Assembly: GCA_012934845.2 (NCBI GenBank)
Contig: WNNJ02003691.1
Location: 1 to 64,000 of the forward strand
Origin: Pomphorhynchus laevis
Lineage: Eukaryota; Acanthocephala; Palaeacanthocephala; Echinorhynchida; Pomphorhynchidae
DNA: 64,000 nt
Reading direction: 5' to 3'
Part shown: positions 24,275 to 36,485 of the stretch, one piece after another
How the letters are laid out: the number at the start of each line of letters is the position of its first letter
Position numbering within the stretch: the first letter of the stretch is position 1
Translations under genes and position numbers: made by a program
The notes under the pieces: model-generated
Databases searched by the model: none
Seen by the model: the letters and a program-made list of their open reading frames with translations, nothing else
Told to the model about the DNA's origin: nothing

Positions 24275-26640
24275 TTTAACTTTGTTACGGTCTCAGATCG
24301 AGCGGGATCTGAGCCCTCCAGCCAATTCAATACGCCGCTCTCAGACTGAACCACCAGACGTCTTTCACCACCCGAAGAGTCCAAGCGAGGCGGACTATGC
24401 TTGGTAATCGCGAGATGAGGAGCCTGATTAACCTTCGTCTTTGCTCTAGGAACATCCTCTCGAAAAGAAGACTAATTCCGAGATAGATCAAGTACCCCCA
24501 TATGCGCATTTGGGTTTTCCCATTCAATGAAAGATGCTGAGCACTTTTTAGGGCCTACCTAGCTTTCTTCAGGATACGTTTGAGTCTATCCAGATCAGCT
24601 TTCAGCGACCAGTTCAACGTAACAGTAAACCCCATGTATTTTACTCGATTTGTGAAGGTGGGGAGTGGTTGATTTGTCAATATGGAAGATAGAGCTGAGA
24701 GTGCTAGTCTCTTTAATTTATTCTTTGTTGCAGGATCGCCATGAAAGACAACCACCTGCGATTTAGAGGAGTTGAGAATAAGATTGGATATGGCTGGTCT
24801 TTTAGTCTTAAAAAGAAACGGCTGATGTTCGAGACTATATCATTACACCTGCGTCCGGAAAACAAGGCGTTAATATCATCAGCGTACACCACTAGATGTT
24901 GATCACGTGTTATATTCTTGAATAGTACAATAGAGGTAGCAAGCTATAAGATAAAGTGGGGATCCTTGAGGCACCCCCGTAATACGGTAGAAATGATGCG
25001 CATCAGTGTTGTCTTCATAGAAGAACAGCTTGGTGTACAGCAATCTCTCCACCCTGTTAGCAATTATCGCAGGCAAACCGAGGGCCTGAGAGAGGAGATA
25101 ATGAAGGGAAAGGAGATGCGGTAAAATGCAGCAGTAAAGTCGAGGAAAACAGCCACATCCAGTTGATAACTATTATCCCGACAAAGCAAATGCACTTCAC
25201 ATATTGCTGAATGGACCGAGTGCCCTTTGATAAATCCATGACAACTCGGTGGGATCAAGTTACGCCTACATAAATGGTCAAGGATTCTACGCCAAAGCGC
25301 TTTTTCGTAGATGGAGATGAGGGAGTTTTGAATCGAAATGGGACGCTGGTCTTTTCGATATGAGACCAGATTACGTTTGGGTAAAAAATTCTACGACTAA
25401 TATTGATTCCGGCCTCATCGGATGGTGAGGCTAAAAGCATACGGACACTTCCCTTCTTTGTTCGGCTGTCAGAAGCTATCAGACCCGAGAAAATAGTGAA
25501 GCGACGGATATGGAGGTGCCCGGAAGTGGACCCCAGCAGTTAAGGCTATATGTAACAGATAAGTACTTTCTCCTGAAGTCACCCCAGGACGGGATTGGCT
25601 GGGGAGATTGAGTGGCTCCGTAGTTGTGTAGGAATCGTGACTCTTCCAAAACTCTGTCAAGACCACTATTTCCGATCCAACCCACAGCCATGTATCTCCG
25701 GCAGACAAACTTATCTTTCTTGAATACCTTTGAAAAGGAAAACTTAGAAGGGTTAAGGTGAGCAGTGCTCGCCGTATTGCTACCCAGTTGGAACCTATAT
25801 CTAGAGCTTTATTATTCATGCGAGAAGGCCTGTTTGGCGGAAACAGAGAGATTAGGAAGGTGTAGAATTTAAGCCAGGACCTTGATTTTATTTTGAGTAG
25901 GACTATATGTGATGTTTATTGGTAATAGAAAGCAACGTTGTAGCTTTCGATGAGAGGTAGGAATTAAATTCGGTCGAACTATCATTACCAATTCTGGGGA
26001 AGAGTTGGATAGCTGCCTGAAAGAAAACCACTCTGATGGGATTAAAGTGCAACATCAATCTAAGCAACGTATCTTCATCTATCCGCCAACGAATTAGATC
26101 ATCAGAGGTGGTCTGTTTTTGGCGCGACTCCTCAGTACAGATGGGTTTCAACAACCACATCTTATGAAGCAGTAATATGTGGAGATGAGAATTAGTTGTT
26201 GAGCAATGAAACGTAGGAGACGGTGGTTTGTGAATAACATAATCGTTCCTAGCTCTGCGGAGTGCTGCATTAATCCAACGACCAGTTCTGTCGTTAAAGT
26301 CACCGAGTAACATGTCATAGCCACTACCCAAAATACGGTTCAGGAGCTCACGGTTCTTGCGAATTTCCCCTGGCCTAATATATATTAGCTATACTGATAC
26401 ATTTATCGTTCTTACAAAGTATTATAACTAAACAAGACAAGGTCGGACATTAATACTTTAAAAGGAGGGACGATCTTAAGGACCATTTTACTAGGGTTAA
26501 AAGACCTTGAGATGAAGATGAGTGAGGAGGGGTTAGGTACGGAGTAAAATGGATGTCAATGTGCTTGGGGATAAATCGAGTAATGTCCTGGGAACTGACG
26601 GATAGACCGCATCTCCGTAAGAACTATAACATCTGCTAAC
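24275..26640 (-). pseudogene. LINE-B copy 4, ORF2, minus strand
   Basis: Reading leftward: endonuclease start near 26610, LLGDFNDRTGRWINAALRR near 26310 (well-kept GDFN site), linker to 25740, RT start with LASPSDEAGINISR near 25430, GFIKGHSVHSAI near 25230, FLDFTAAFYRI near 25140 (Asp of motif A kept, second region altered), the YADD region near 24890, KYMGFTVTLNW near 24630, and the end LPSIVRLAWTLR near 24400. Many frame changes. Together with ORF1 at 26644-27700 it is a near full-length element. Confidence 0.85.
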
Positions 26641-26643
26641 ATC

Positions 26644-27710
26644 TCACTCTCTGATCCCCTCCCGAAGAAGGTTCCCATCGGCTTTGTCTTCATTTCCCAA
26701 TGAGGCACTATTCCAGGAATTGTTCATCCTAGCCAACTTCATTGCCGCAATGCTTTGGGAGGGCACATTCCTCTTTTTCGAGTAGGGCGCTCTCTTGGGA
26801 GGTTTGATAGAAGGATTGATGTTAGAAACAGCAATGGGTTTGGCTTTCGCAAATTTGCAACCCAAGAAAATAAGCAATGTTTCAACATCTAGAATATGGG
26901 CTAGATGCCTCGCTTCCATCAGGCGAATAATGTCAGCCTTCGGAATAACAACGAGTGACGGTGACTTTAAGACTACGGCCTCTGCAAAGTTTTCTGGTTT
27001 ACCAGAAGTACCAAGGTTTCTTCTTTTATAATTTTTGAAGAAGGAGCATTTACGGTATCAAGAAGGATGGCCTCCCTTACAATTTGAGCAGTGAAGGGAA
27101 AATTCACACTTTTTGCCAGAGTTGTCCTCCAATGAACCAAAAAAACCCCACAGGAACGGGGTCGATCACATTTCGAGGACTAACGCCTCCATTGATGACA
27201 TACAATGCAATGGGGGTACGTCTAGTTGTCCAATGCTACGACAGAGAACTTTAAGTTGTGTCTTAAAAAAGGATTCACGCTTTCTTCTCCAGGCACTCCT
27301 CCTGATCCACAGAGGCAGAACAGAATGATCGAGGAAGTGGACCACTGTTTTTTTCTATAATTTGCCCGAAGTTAAAAATACTGAATTAACCCTCCAATAC
27401 CTTTATGTCCCCTTTGGACAAAACGGGTGGAACATTGTTAGCTTTTAAGGATGCCTGAATAGGCTTGTATGTGATATTGGCTCAATTCGATAAATTAGCT
27501 TTAAAGTATCTTAGATATTCTCCAACTATACCGAATAAGCAGAAGGAAACTTTAATCTCTACTTCAAAATACCGTATTGTGTTAAAAATAATTCTTTTAT
27601 TATAATTGTTTGTAAATTCTCTTAAGAATACTTTGAATAGTTTATGTTCTTCCATAGGTTGGGCAGGCTTGATAACTACCAAATTACTCAATTCAGGCAC
27701 TGGGATTAGT
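26644..27710 (-). pseudogene. LINE-B copy 4, ORF1, minus strand
   Basis: Upstream of ORF2 on the minus strand. It includes the N-terminal region (VFLREFTNNYNKR and neighbours, 27482-27700), a knuckle region at 27060-27160 where CSNCKGGHPS is followed by a stop and then RKC, and a basic C-terminal part at 26644-26919. Frame breaks separate the three parts. The order and spacing match the plus-strand copy at 2555-3272. Confidence 0.75.
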
Positions 27711-27849
27711 TCCCCCCCCCGTGTCAGTGGACAAAATAGATGAAAATCTATTAACCTGCATGCTTGAAATTACTTGATTATGGATTTGATATTTTCTACG
27801 AATAAAACAATGATATTGGCGAAAGCTTTTCATTAAATCTAATGACTTA

Positions 27850-29420
27850 TAAAAGCAAAAGAGTTGAGTGATCATCAGTCAACATTAAAACAACCAGCAC
27901 GTGAAACATTGTTATTGGATCAGTAGCTGATGAGGTCCTACAAAACTAAAATATAAAGAATGCTTTAGGCTTATATATAGGATTAAAGTAGCGTGCAGAA
28001 TAAAAGAGTCATCAAAATTTCAAAAATAATTAACGTTCATGTTTGGATAAATTTGATGTCGATGAAAGTACATTCACACACATTTACATATCGGACAGAC
28101 ATCTACATGGGTCCATCAGCACATACGGCTACAATGTATTTGCAGATATTGATGCATTGACAAAATTGAATAAAAGATGACTTCAGTGTATCTGCGGATA
28201 ATTACAATTTTCAGTTATAATTATAATGATATTTTTTGAAATGTGTTGGCGGCGGCGATGTATTTAAAATTAATTGTTTCAATAAAAGCGAATAATTTAA
28301 AGATATAAAAAACAAGAATTATTGGAATATTCAATTAATCAAAGCGTTAGAAAGACACGAAGATGAATTGTAATATAATTGTTTATTTATAATAAATTAA
28401 AATAAAACTTTAAATTCGTTTTTAAATATCATTATTTGATTTACTTGACAGAAACTTAAACAAATAGATGAATGATGTATGTAATAAAAATAAATCTTTA
28501 TTGTCTATTACCGAACGCTCTTTGAAATGCCTAATATAAAATACAGGTGAACATTTTTAAAGCAAATGTTTGATCAACCAATTAGCATCGGTTGATAAGT
28601 CAGTTGAATTTTGATAATTTAAATTATATTAAGATATTTTTAAATTCACATTATTTTATCAAATAAAAATATTAATTATTTAATGCATATGATTACAAAT
28701 ATACAAATTATTCTAAGGATCTAAAAACATCTGCTCTCCATCTGCAAATTCGAATTTTTACTCAAAATAGTATATAATTTTCATAAATTTTGAATAACTC
28801 TGTACAGAAAGAATCTGAATCAGATATCGCTTGTAACTGTTTTTCGAAAATTGTCAAGCTGTACTTTTTATCCACCTTCAACAATTTAGAAATGTTATCC
28901 GATATAAATCATTCAACATACTCTATCAGCATCCCGGATAAGCGTGTAATAAAAGCTTTGGTTGCTGGGCCGTACGTGTCAGGTGTATGAACTCGTATAT
29001 TTGTTGACCTATACTGTATATCCTTCTGGTTTTCTTGTGTCGGTGTGTCCTACCCCCTTCCCGGCATCGGCGGCAACATCCATAGCGTAGCTATAGACCT
29101 GGGTATTTGGACATGTGTAGTCCCACACAAAATACAATTTGTAATTTTCGTTAATTTTGAATAACTCTGTATAGAAGTGTCTCCGGTAAAAATATCTCTT
29201 TCAAGGAATAATTACTGCAATTTTACATAAAAAAGTATGTTCAAAAGTTGTATTTTTAACCCGTCTAAAGTTAATTCGCCTTTCAATATTGTAGTAAAAT
29301 AAGAACTCTATCATGACAGTATTCCTTTCAAATTAATACCATTATTTATAATTGAATATCATTTGGTCGGAACCTCAAAACTATGACTGCAAAATAAGAT
29401 TTTAGATCACAGATGTCGCT
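27850..29420 (+). repeat. Third copy of the SUMO 3' flank (no SUMO exon attached)
   Basis: Blocks 27860-28215 and 28555-29420 match 11065-11440 and 11810-12660. At 29418 the sequence continues past the point where the LINE-B insertion begins in the other two copies, giving the uninterrupted state. The intervening 28215-28555 is unrelated AT-rich sequence. Confidence 0.85.
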
Positions 29421-30142
29421 TGTAATGGGATGTTTTGAATATGACGTAATTGTACTTTTTTATCTACTTTCAACAATTTAGAAATATTATTTTATATAAA
29501 TCGTACAACAGACCTTTCGCATATCATGAAACAAGAAAATAGGCCAAATAACTTAATATAACAAAAATAGAGAAATAACATTTCGTTTAGATGAATATAT
29601 ACGAACATATTTGTCCCTTGCATTTATTAAACTATAAAAATAATAAATAGGTATTTTTAATAAATAAAACGTAATTCTTTGTTTCTGTACACTTATCAAA
29701 AATAGAAGAAATAAATGGTTATATTCTATAGAATAAAGCTAATTACTTATTTCCTCGATATTTATAATACAAAAAGATTAAATAAATCGAAATTCTCAAA
29801 AAGATAATTTCTATCTTTAACTAAATTTATCAAACTATAAAAAATTGATATTTTTATTTAAATAAAATAAGTTTCGTTGTTTGTATATTTCAAGCAAATC
29901 CATGTATATTTACATGGACATTACAACGCTCTTTAATTTAATTTAATTTTATTTTAATTGCAAAACAGCGTTCTTTAATTTTATTAGATCAGGCAGTTGA
30001 ACGCTTTTATATAATTATAAACGTAAATAAATAAAAACGATAATAATTATCGATTATAATAATTATTTTTTTATTTTCAAATTTATTCGTATAAATAACA
30101 ATTCGGGATTACCCGCAAATGATTCCCAATATTATTAAAATG
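29421..30142. other. AT-rich stretch with degenerate short repeats
   Basis: No gene. From about 29580 to 29890 it holds loose copies of the about 70-bp 'aataaaactaatttctt ... ttataaaactataag' repeat that is abundant at 54940-56280. Confidence 0.6.
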
Positions 30143-30601
30143 TCAGTATGCTGTTTGTTCGCGGCGATAAATGCCGTTCTGCACCGGATTCCAACGCCTA
30201 GATCTCGGGGCTCGTAAACAGGCAGAGACGGCCCGGACAAGCTCGAAGCTTATTTTCCTTTTATGTTTGATGAAGGCGTCTCCATAGGTGACATTGCGTA
30301 GGCTATCATTGCCTACAAATTTCGCTGCTACTGTCTTTAGAACTGTAATTGCCTCCGTTGCGATGCCACCTGAAGTTAAAAATATCAGAGGGACGAATTT
30401 TGCACGTTTACGATTTTCATTGAATTCGAAGGACGCATCGAGGCTTCTGCTTACAGTCGATTGTGCATGGATTGAGAACACATTTACGTCGAAAAACGTT
30501 CGCTTAAATCGACTGCCTTTCAAGCCACTGCATACCATAAAGAAACGTAAATAATTCTTGTTTATATTTTTAAAAAGCGATTTTTTACTAATATTTTTCA
30601 C
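30143..30601 (-). pseudogene. C-terminal fragment of a retroelement polymerase-associated protein
   Basis: An uninterrupted 152-codon frame in AT-rich surroundings and itself less AT-rich. The middle reads FVPLIFLTSGGIATEA then VLKTVAAKFV, and later SFELVRAVSACLRAPRSRR. I recall this PLIF-T-GG ... S-x-L-x-R-A-x-x-C-L-R pattern from the extreme C-terminus of a group of animal RT-bearing elements whose clade I cannot name. The N-terminal 25 residues are low complexity and probably not native. No RT palm lies next to it, but a possible palm of the same group is at 57842-58051. The host role, if any, is unknown. Confidence 0.5.
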
Positions 30602-31230
30602 AATTGAGAATTTTTCGAATTAAAAAATTATGATAATATATAGAATATTTGTTAGGTGTTTACTTTGAAATAAATTACATATTGTGTTATGTTTAACATG
30701 CGGTTAAACGCTTGTATATAATTATAAACGTAAAATAAATTATAACAATAATGATAATTATTATAAATTAAAAAAATATTATAAAAAAATAAATTATATA
30801 AATTATAAGAAATTTTATAAATTATAATAATAACTTATAATTATAATTTATAAACGTTAAATAAAATTAGTTTGTACATTTTTAATCTTCTACATTACAA
30901 GATTAAATAATTTTTTCTTTAAATGGAATAAAACTATATTTTTGTTTATGAAATCTTTAAAACTCTAAGATTAAATGAGTGTATATTTTCTACAGAATAA
31001 AACTAATTTCTCTGTTTCTATAAATTTATAGAAAATTTAATTAAAGTTTTAATTTAATTTATAAACAAGTTTTATTAGAATAAAACTTGTTTCTTGGACA
31101 GTTATTGTAATACAAAATACTATAATCGTACAATAAATGTTAACAATAACAATAGAAAATATTAACCATAAACTTCATTAATAAATGTATAGATAACATA
31201 AATATAGGTAGACTTTTAAATAATTCTAAA
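30602..31230. other. AT-rich, no gene
   Basis: Only low-complexity AT sequence and loose copies of the about 70-bp repeat (30900-31100). Confidence 0.6.
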
Positions 31231-33060
31231 AGTAAAGAAATAATAAGGTCGGATTTACGTGAATATATTCCTAAAATAAGGTATAAGTTGTTGCCGCCAT
31301 TGAGATGAAACATTTGCAATTATAATAAAAAATTGAAATCAATATGTAACGATAATATTAGAAACATAATGGAAACAGAATGCAATTGTAAAAGTCTTAG
31401 TTTTGATAAAATAAATGAACATATATGTACCCATAATCTAGAATTAATTGAAAATTGTGAATTAAGAAAGCTGCTATCAAAAGCGAATAAATATAGATTA
31501 AATAATAACAACGACAAAAATAAAATTTACAATTCGTTATATAATAACTTAAATGATTACTTTAGTAAGCTGATTAATAGTGAAAGCTCGAATATATATA
31601 AGATAAATATTTTGGAAAGATTATATATTTGATAAAATTAAAAATAAAATGAAAATAACAAACAATTATAAAAGGAAAGATAAAATTAATAAAGATATGT
31701 ATAACAGAACTTACTAAATTAAAGGATAACTATATAATAACAACTATTGATAAAGCTAGTAATAACTTTGTCTTCATATGCAAAAAGCTTTATTATGATA
31801 TACTAATGAAAGAGGTTAATTCTAATGATTTAAATGTAAATCCAACATATGAACGTAGTAAGTTGAGTTTAGAAACAATTATTACAAGTCACTGTTCAAT
31901 AATGGATAAAAAGGGTATAAAGGTTGAATAAGATAATAAAACTATACCTATATTATATTGGAATCCAAAATTACATAAAAATCCAATAAAACCTAGGTTC
32001 ATATGTAGTGCGTTTAAATGTACATTAAAATCACTTTCGGTTTATATGAATAAAATACTTAGTAATTAAAATACACTTCAAAAAATATTGTAAGGTAATC
32101 GAAATTAATACTGGTATAAAACACTATTTCAGTATTAATTCTACAAAAGAATTTTTAGAACAGACAAAAGGAATAAATTTTCAAAATATAAATACATACG
32201 ATTTTAGCACGCTTTATACAAATTTAGATTTAGTAGATATTAAAGGAGCGTTAGTAAAATTAATTAATCGTATATTCAGAAAAAGATATACATATATATG
32301 TTATAATAATTATAACGCCTATCTAACAAAAATTAAACCATCAAGTAAATATAAATATATGGATAAAATTGAATTAATATAATCCTTAAATATTTTGATA
32401 AATCAAAATTATTTAAAAGAAGGGACATCTATATTTAGACAAGTTAAAGGTGTTCCAATGGGTGGTAATAGTAGCCCAATTATAGCTGACTTGTTTTTCA
32501 AGCTTTATAGAATATGAATTTGTTCATAACTGTGTAAAAACTAAATCTAAACAATATAAATATATGAAATATATGTTTCGATACATTGATGATATATGTG
32601 TATTTAATTCTAATAATTTTTATTCAATTAGTGAGCACATTTATCCAGAAAGCCTTATTCTTAACAAAACCAATATTAATGATAAAGGTGTATATCTAGA
32701 TATGAACATTAAAATTAACATTAACTAAAACTACTATTAATTTATATCGTAAAGATGACATATTTAAATTTACAAGAAACATATTTTTGCATGAGCATTC
32801 ATGCATACCATATAATATAAAATATAATACATTAAATAATGAAATTTTAAGAATTGCAACAATATGTAATGATATTGGCTTTCTTCAAAATCATTTAAAT
32901 AATTTAATAGATACATATTTTAAACTAGGTTACTATAAAAATAACATCAAGCAGAAAATAGTAAAATATATAAATCAACACAATAATATAAAGAATAAAT
33001 TTAAACTCTTAAGTGGCAAATTTTTATGGATGGATAATAAATAATATACTTTGCATTAGA
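31231..33060 (+). pseudogene. Penelope-like element: reverse transcriptase, near-complete but broken
   Basis: The N-terminal part is at 31333-31632, and the RT fingers follow with TIDKASNNFVFICKKLY near 31750 and PILYWNPKLHKNPIKPRFI near 31950, a PLE hallmark. The palm has YDFSTLYTNLD near 32200 (motif A), a VPMGGNSSPIIADLF segment near 32450-32490, and FRYIDDICVFN near 32580 (catalytic DD kept). The C-terminal region ends at about 33044. At least five stops or shifts interrupt it. The conserved protein ends without a GIY-YIG endonuclease, which canonical Penelope proteins carry at the C-terminus. This may be an endonuclease-lacking lineage or a deletion. The same region recurs at 59540-60510. 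Confidence 0.88.
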
Positions 33061-33420
33061 ATAAGATACTAGATAGTTATTTCAGAGGAAATACATCATT
33101 AGCATGTATTTGGCCCCGCTGCTATGTTGGGTAGAGGAGTTAGGGGCCGAAACCTGATAGCATAGCAGTTCCTCCTGATGACCTCTAATTCTTATTCTGA
33201 TACAACGTCTGTTATTTATTAGTCAATTCATAAAAATGACGTTTATTTTAAATTTTTTTTTTATTTTAACTTGATTTAAATTATAAAAAATCTTAAAACA
33301 ATTATTAATTTTATTATTTAATTATTAAATTTTGATTTAGCATTAATTATGTTTTCGTTCATTTTATAATTATATTAATTACGTAGACTCAGTTAGCTGA
33401 TTTAATTTATTTATCATAAT
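33061..33420 (+). repeat. PLE 3' terminal motif and tail
   Basis: Best-preserved copy of the structured end. GGCCCC (33112-33117) can pair with GGGGCC (33143-33148), while CTGCTATG (33119-33126) pairs with CATAGCAG (33161-33168), a classic H-type pseudoknot arrangement. The tail 33188-33420 recurs at 44944-45140 and 56290-56520. Confidence 0.7.
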
Positions 33421-33739
33421 CTATTTATGTAATATAAAGCGATAATATAAAGCTGATTTGATTATTTACAATTTTGCAAAAGGAAAAAAGAAAAAAACTA
33501 CAAATGATAGATAGTATGGCATCTGTTAAAATGTCGTTATCCAGAAGCGCTTCTAAGTATGAACACGTGTTGAAAAAATGTAACGCTTTTAAGCTTGTTT
33601 AGCAATTAGGATGCGCGGTTATTTAAACTCGTGGATTATTATGGCGCATTCTAGTTAATTTTTGCATCAAGGAATGCCCTGGAAGAACCGCTGATCCCTC
33701 AATTGCACTCGATGCGATGGTGATGCTTAAGAGTGTGAG

Positions 33740-35360
33740 AGATTTTTTATTTAAGACAGGTCTACCCTATCACGTTGGCAAAACGTTGGTAAACCAAGTC
33801 GACGTGCACTAGACCGTCTGTGTAACTTACTAATTTAGTAGCAGATCGAAAGACGAACTTTAAGTGATTGCCCTCTTTCAGTTGAATAACAAGAAGGAGA
33901 AGTATACCACAAGTAAATGTAACATAACTCGAAAGTACTTTCTACATTGATGAGCGAACTGTAAATCAAGCATATCGTTCGTTTAGACTTATAGCAAATA
34001 TACATTGTCTGTGAACGTGTAGGCATTTCAGCACTTACTAAAACACCCATGTCTTTGTATGAAGTTGTTTGGCCAATTAGCTAATTATCAAGGTAGTATT
34101 GTCGTGGGCACCAAATTTTTTGTCCGCTTGATGCACATAAATAAACTTTTCTTGAGATAGTCCAACACTACGCAACAGCTCATATATTGTGTTGATATAC
34201 AGATAAATAAGTTTATAATTAAGATCATAGAATATAGGATGCCATATTTTAAGTTTATTAGCATACATCACCAAAACTGAATCAAAACGATCGGCTAAAT
34301 CATTGATGTATATACTAAACAAGAATCTTTTACTCCTAGGGAAGCAATAATATAGAAGACAATTTATCTTGACAGTGTAGTAACTATCAGATTAGAATTT
34401 GTCGACCCATCGGACTATACAACGGTCTAGATGTATCTTAAAAAGCCTTTTCTTGACCAATTATGTGAAGCTATATAGTTTGTCGTTGTGTAGTTGCCTA
34501 TACGAAAACCGTGCAATGATGGGACAATATATCATTATCTTCCAGGTGGTCCACAATTTTACTTTCCAATAAACGTCCGAGGACACGACAACATATAGTG
34601 ATTAAATTTATTGGGCTATATTAACTTAGCTGATTTATCACATTTCTTATGAACCAGACAGATAATAAAGTCTTTGCAATCTGAAATTAAGTTGGCTTAA
34701 GCAACATATGCCGATCAAATATTATGTAGCAGTCTACAGGTTATACCTGCTGAGTTTCGTATGTAAACCGTCTGGACAAATTGTTGCTGTTGTTTTTTTA
34801 CTTCGATAGTTCACGAAACACATCGTTGCGATCGAACAAATCGCTGACTACACTCACAATCTGCGATGACTTGTGGATTCTCGTTCAAAATAAACAAAGT
34901 CTGATTGATGATATGCAGCAAAGATTTTAACATACTTGTTTGAAATTTCCAATATATCAAATCTGTATATACCGTTAACGTCAATTATGGAGTTTATTCC
35001 TCGATTTTTTCGATTGTTAGAAAATATATACTTGAAGAACGATTCAGTGTCAGAAAAACAGTGATCAGTCAGTGGATATTCAAAGGATGATCTAGCTCTG
35101 CGTTTTAATGCAGTGACGAGGTTGCGTAATTATCTATAATTTTCGTATTTTAACAAACCTGCACTGTACTGATCAAAAACCATTTATCGTGTCTTAAAAA
35201 CAATTCTTAATGTACTAAACCAGAGCTGTGATGAACCGGATCTAGAGTAGTTTATATTGAAGCAAACGATTCAGTAAACTAGTAAAGATTTTTTGAAGAA
35301 TGACCAGGAAATTCAATATTGACATCGAAGGGGTTGGTTTATACAGTCTAGAGGTGTTGT
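33740..35360 (-). pseudogene. LINE-D: CR1-like reverse transcriptase, minus strand
   Basis: Reading leftward: a spacer with NNRKNRGINSIIDVNGIYR near 35000 (post-endonuclease linker), an RT segment with DCIICLVHKKCDKS near 34650, GFRIGNYTTTNYIASHNW near 34480, YINDLADRF near 34300 and MYANKLKIW near 34250, where the YADD aspartates are replaced by Asn-Lys, so it is inactive. C-terminal pieces reach about 33840. Many stops. The motif wording resembles CR1-type LINEs seen in flatworms and other invertebrates; the clade call is tentative. Confidence 0.7.
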
Positions 35361-35389
35361 TTCACAAGATCAAGATTAAATTTGTAACT

Positions 35390-35730
35390 AATTTATTTTT
35401 AATTGAATAAAACATTATTACGTTCCTGTAAATTTATATAGAAGCTAAACTAAGAAATCCATAGATATTTTCAATGGAATAAACTAATTTATTGAACTTC
35501 TAATTCTTCCGCGTCAGTGACGTATTATATTTGTACCTTTAAATTGAGTACATTTATAATGAAGACATGATATGAACTTATCTGCTTGAATACAACATTG
35601 AGAACGATAATCACATACTGTAATGTTACAAATAGACAAATCGCAGTCTATAAAACTTTATCAAATGAGTACAATTAAATCTTAATGCATTTTTTAAATA
35701 CATCTTTTGTTCAAACTTCCTAAAATATAT
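35390..35730 (+). other. Short repeats and a stray copy of the SUMO promoter box
   Basis: 35390-35490 is one loose copy of the about 70-bp AT repeat. 35505-35535 repeats ttcttccgcgtcagtgacgta from the SUMO promoters (8110-8128), 600 bp upstream of the complete SUMO-B copy. Confidence 0.6.
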
Positions 35731-36485
35731 AGAATTTGATAAGCACTTGCATGTTGAGATCGGTTGTATATTTCAGCATGTTGCGCTTATGACACGAATT
35801 GTGTTGTCCATTATAACGACTACTCTGCTTGAATGTAACTTTAAGTGAGAAACTAAGAAATCTGCTGTTTTTTATCACTCTAAATCATTGAATAATGGAG
35901 ATTCATTAATCCTTCATAATAATTTAAATGGTTCATTTCCTTGAATTTAACTATTGATCTTTAACTCACATAGAAGAATATTTTTTGTTTCTTATTTTTT
36001 AACATTTTTATTACAATATTTTATTGTATTTTGGTATTTTGTTATCAGGAAAGGGCTGATTGCTGTAGTAGTTGCGTTTTATAAAAATTCCAAAAATTTA
36101 TCACTTATGATTCTTCCGCGTCAGTGACGTAATATATTTGTATTTTTCTATGACGTCATTTATTTAAGATGTTTGAGAACAGCTTTGAATAATGGGGTTT
36201 ATATCTTATTATACTGATTCACACATCTTATATAGTATCTTTCTTTATACTAGCTATTAGATGTGTAAATCTACACTATTCACTATGTTTTCTTAATGAA
36301 CATTGTGCTTATTGTAATTTGGGCTCATTTTACGTTGCCTTTACATTGTATTTATTTCATATGTGAATTCTTTCGTGGAAAAATCTTGTATAAAAGAGCA
36401 TTGAATACGTATGCTTAAATTAAAATACTCTGTGTTACTTGGTCACTAGATTTAAATTTGATATCAATATAATACTCTGATTGCA
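35731..36485 (+). promoter_or_regulatory. SUMO-B 5' flank and promoter
   Basis: Duplicate of 7729-8483 at a constant offset of 28002 bp and very high identity. TGACGTCA lies at 36151-36158 and TATAAAA at 36389-36395, both unchanged, so both SUMO genes probably share the same transcriptional inputs. Confidence 0.6.
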
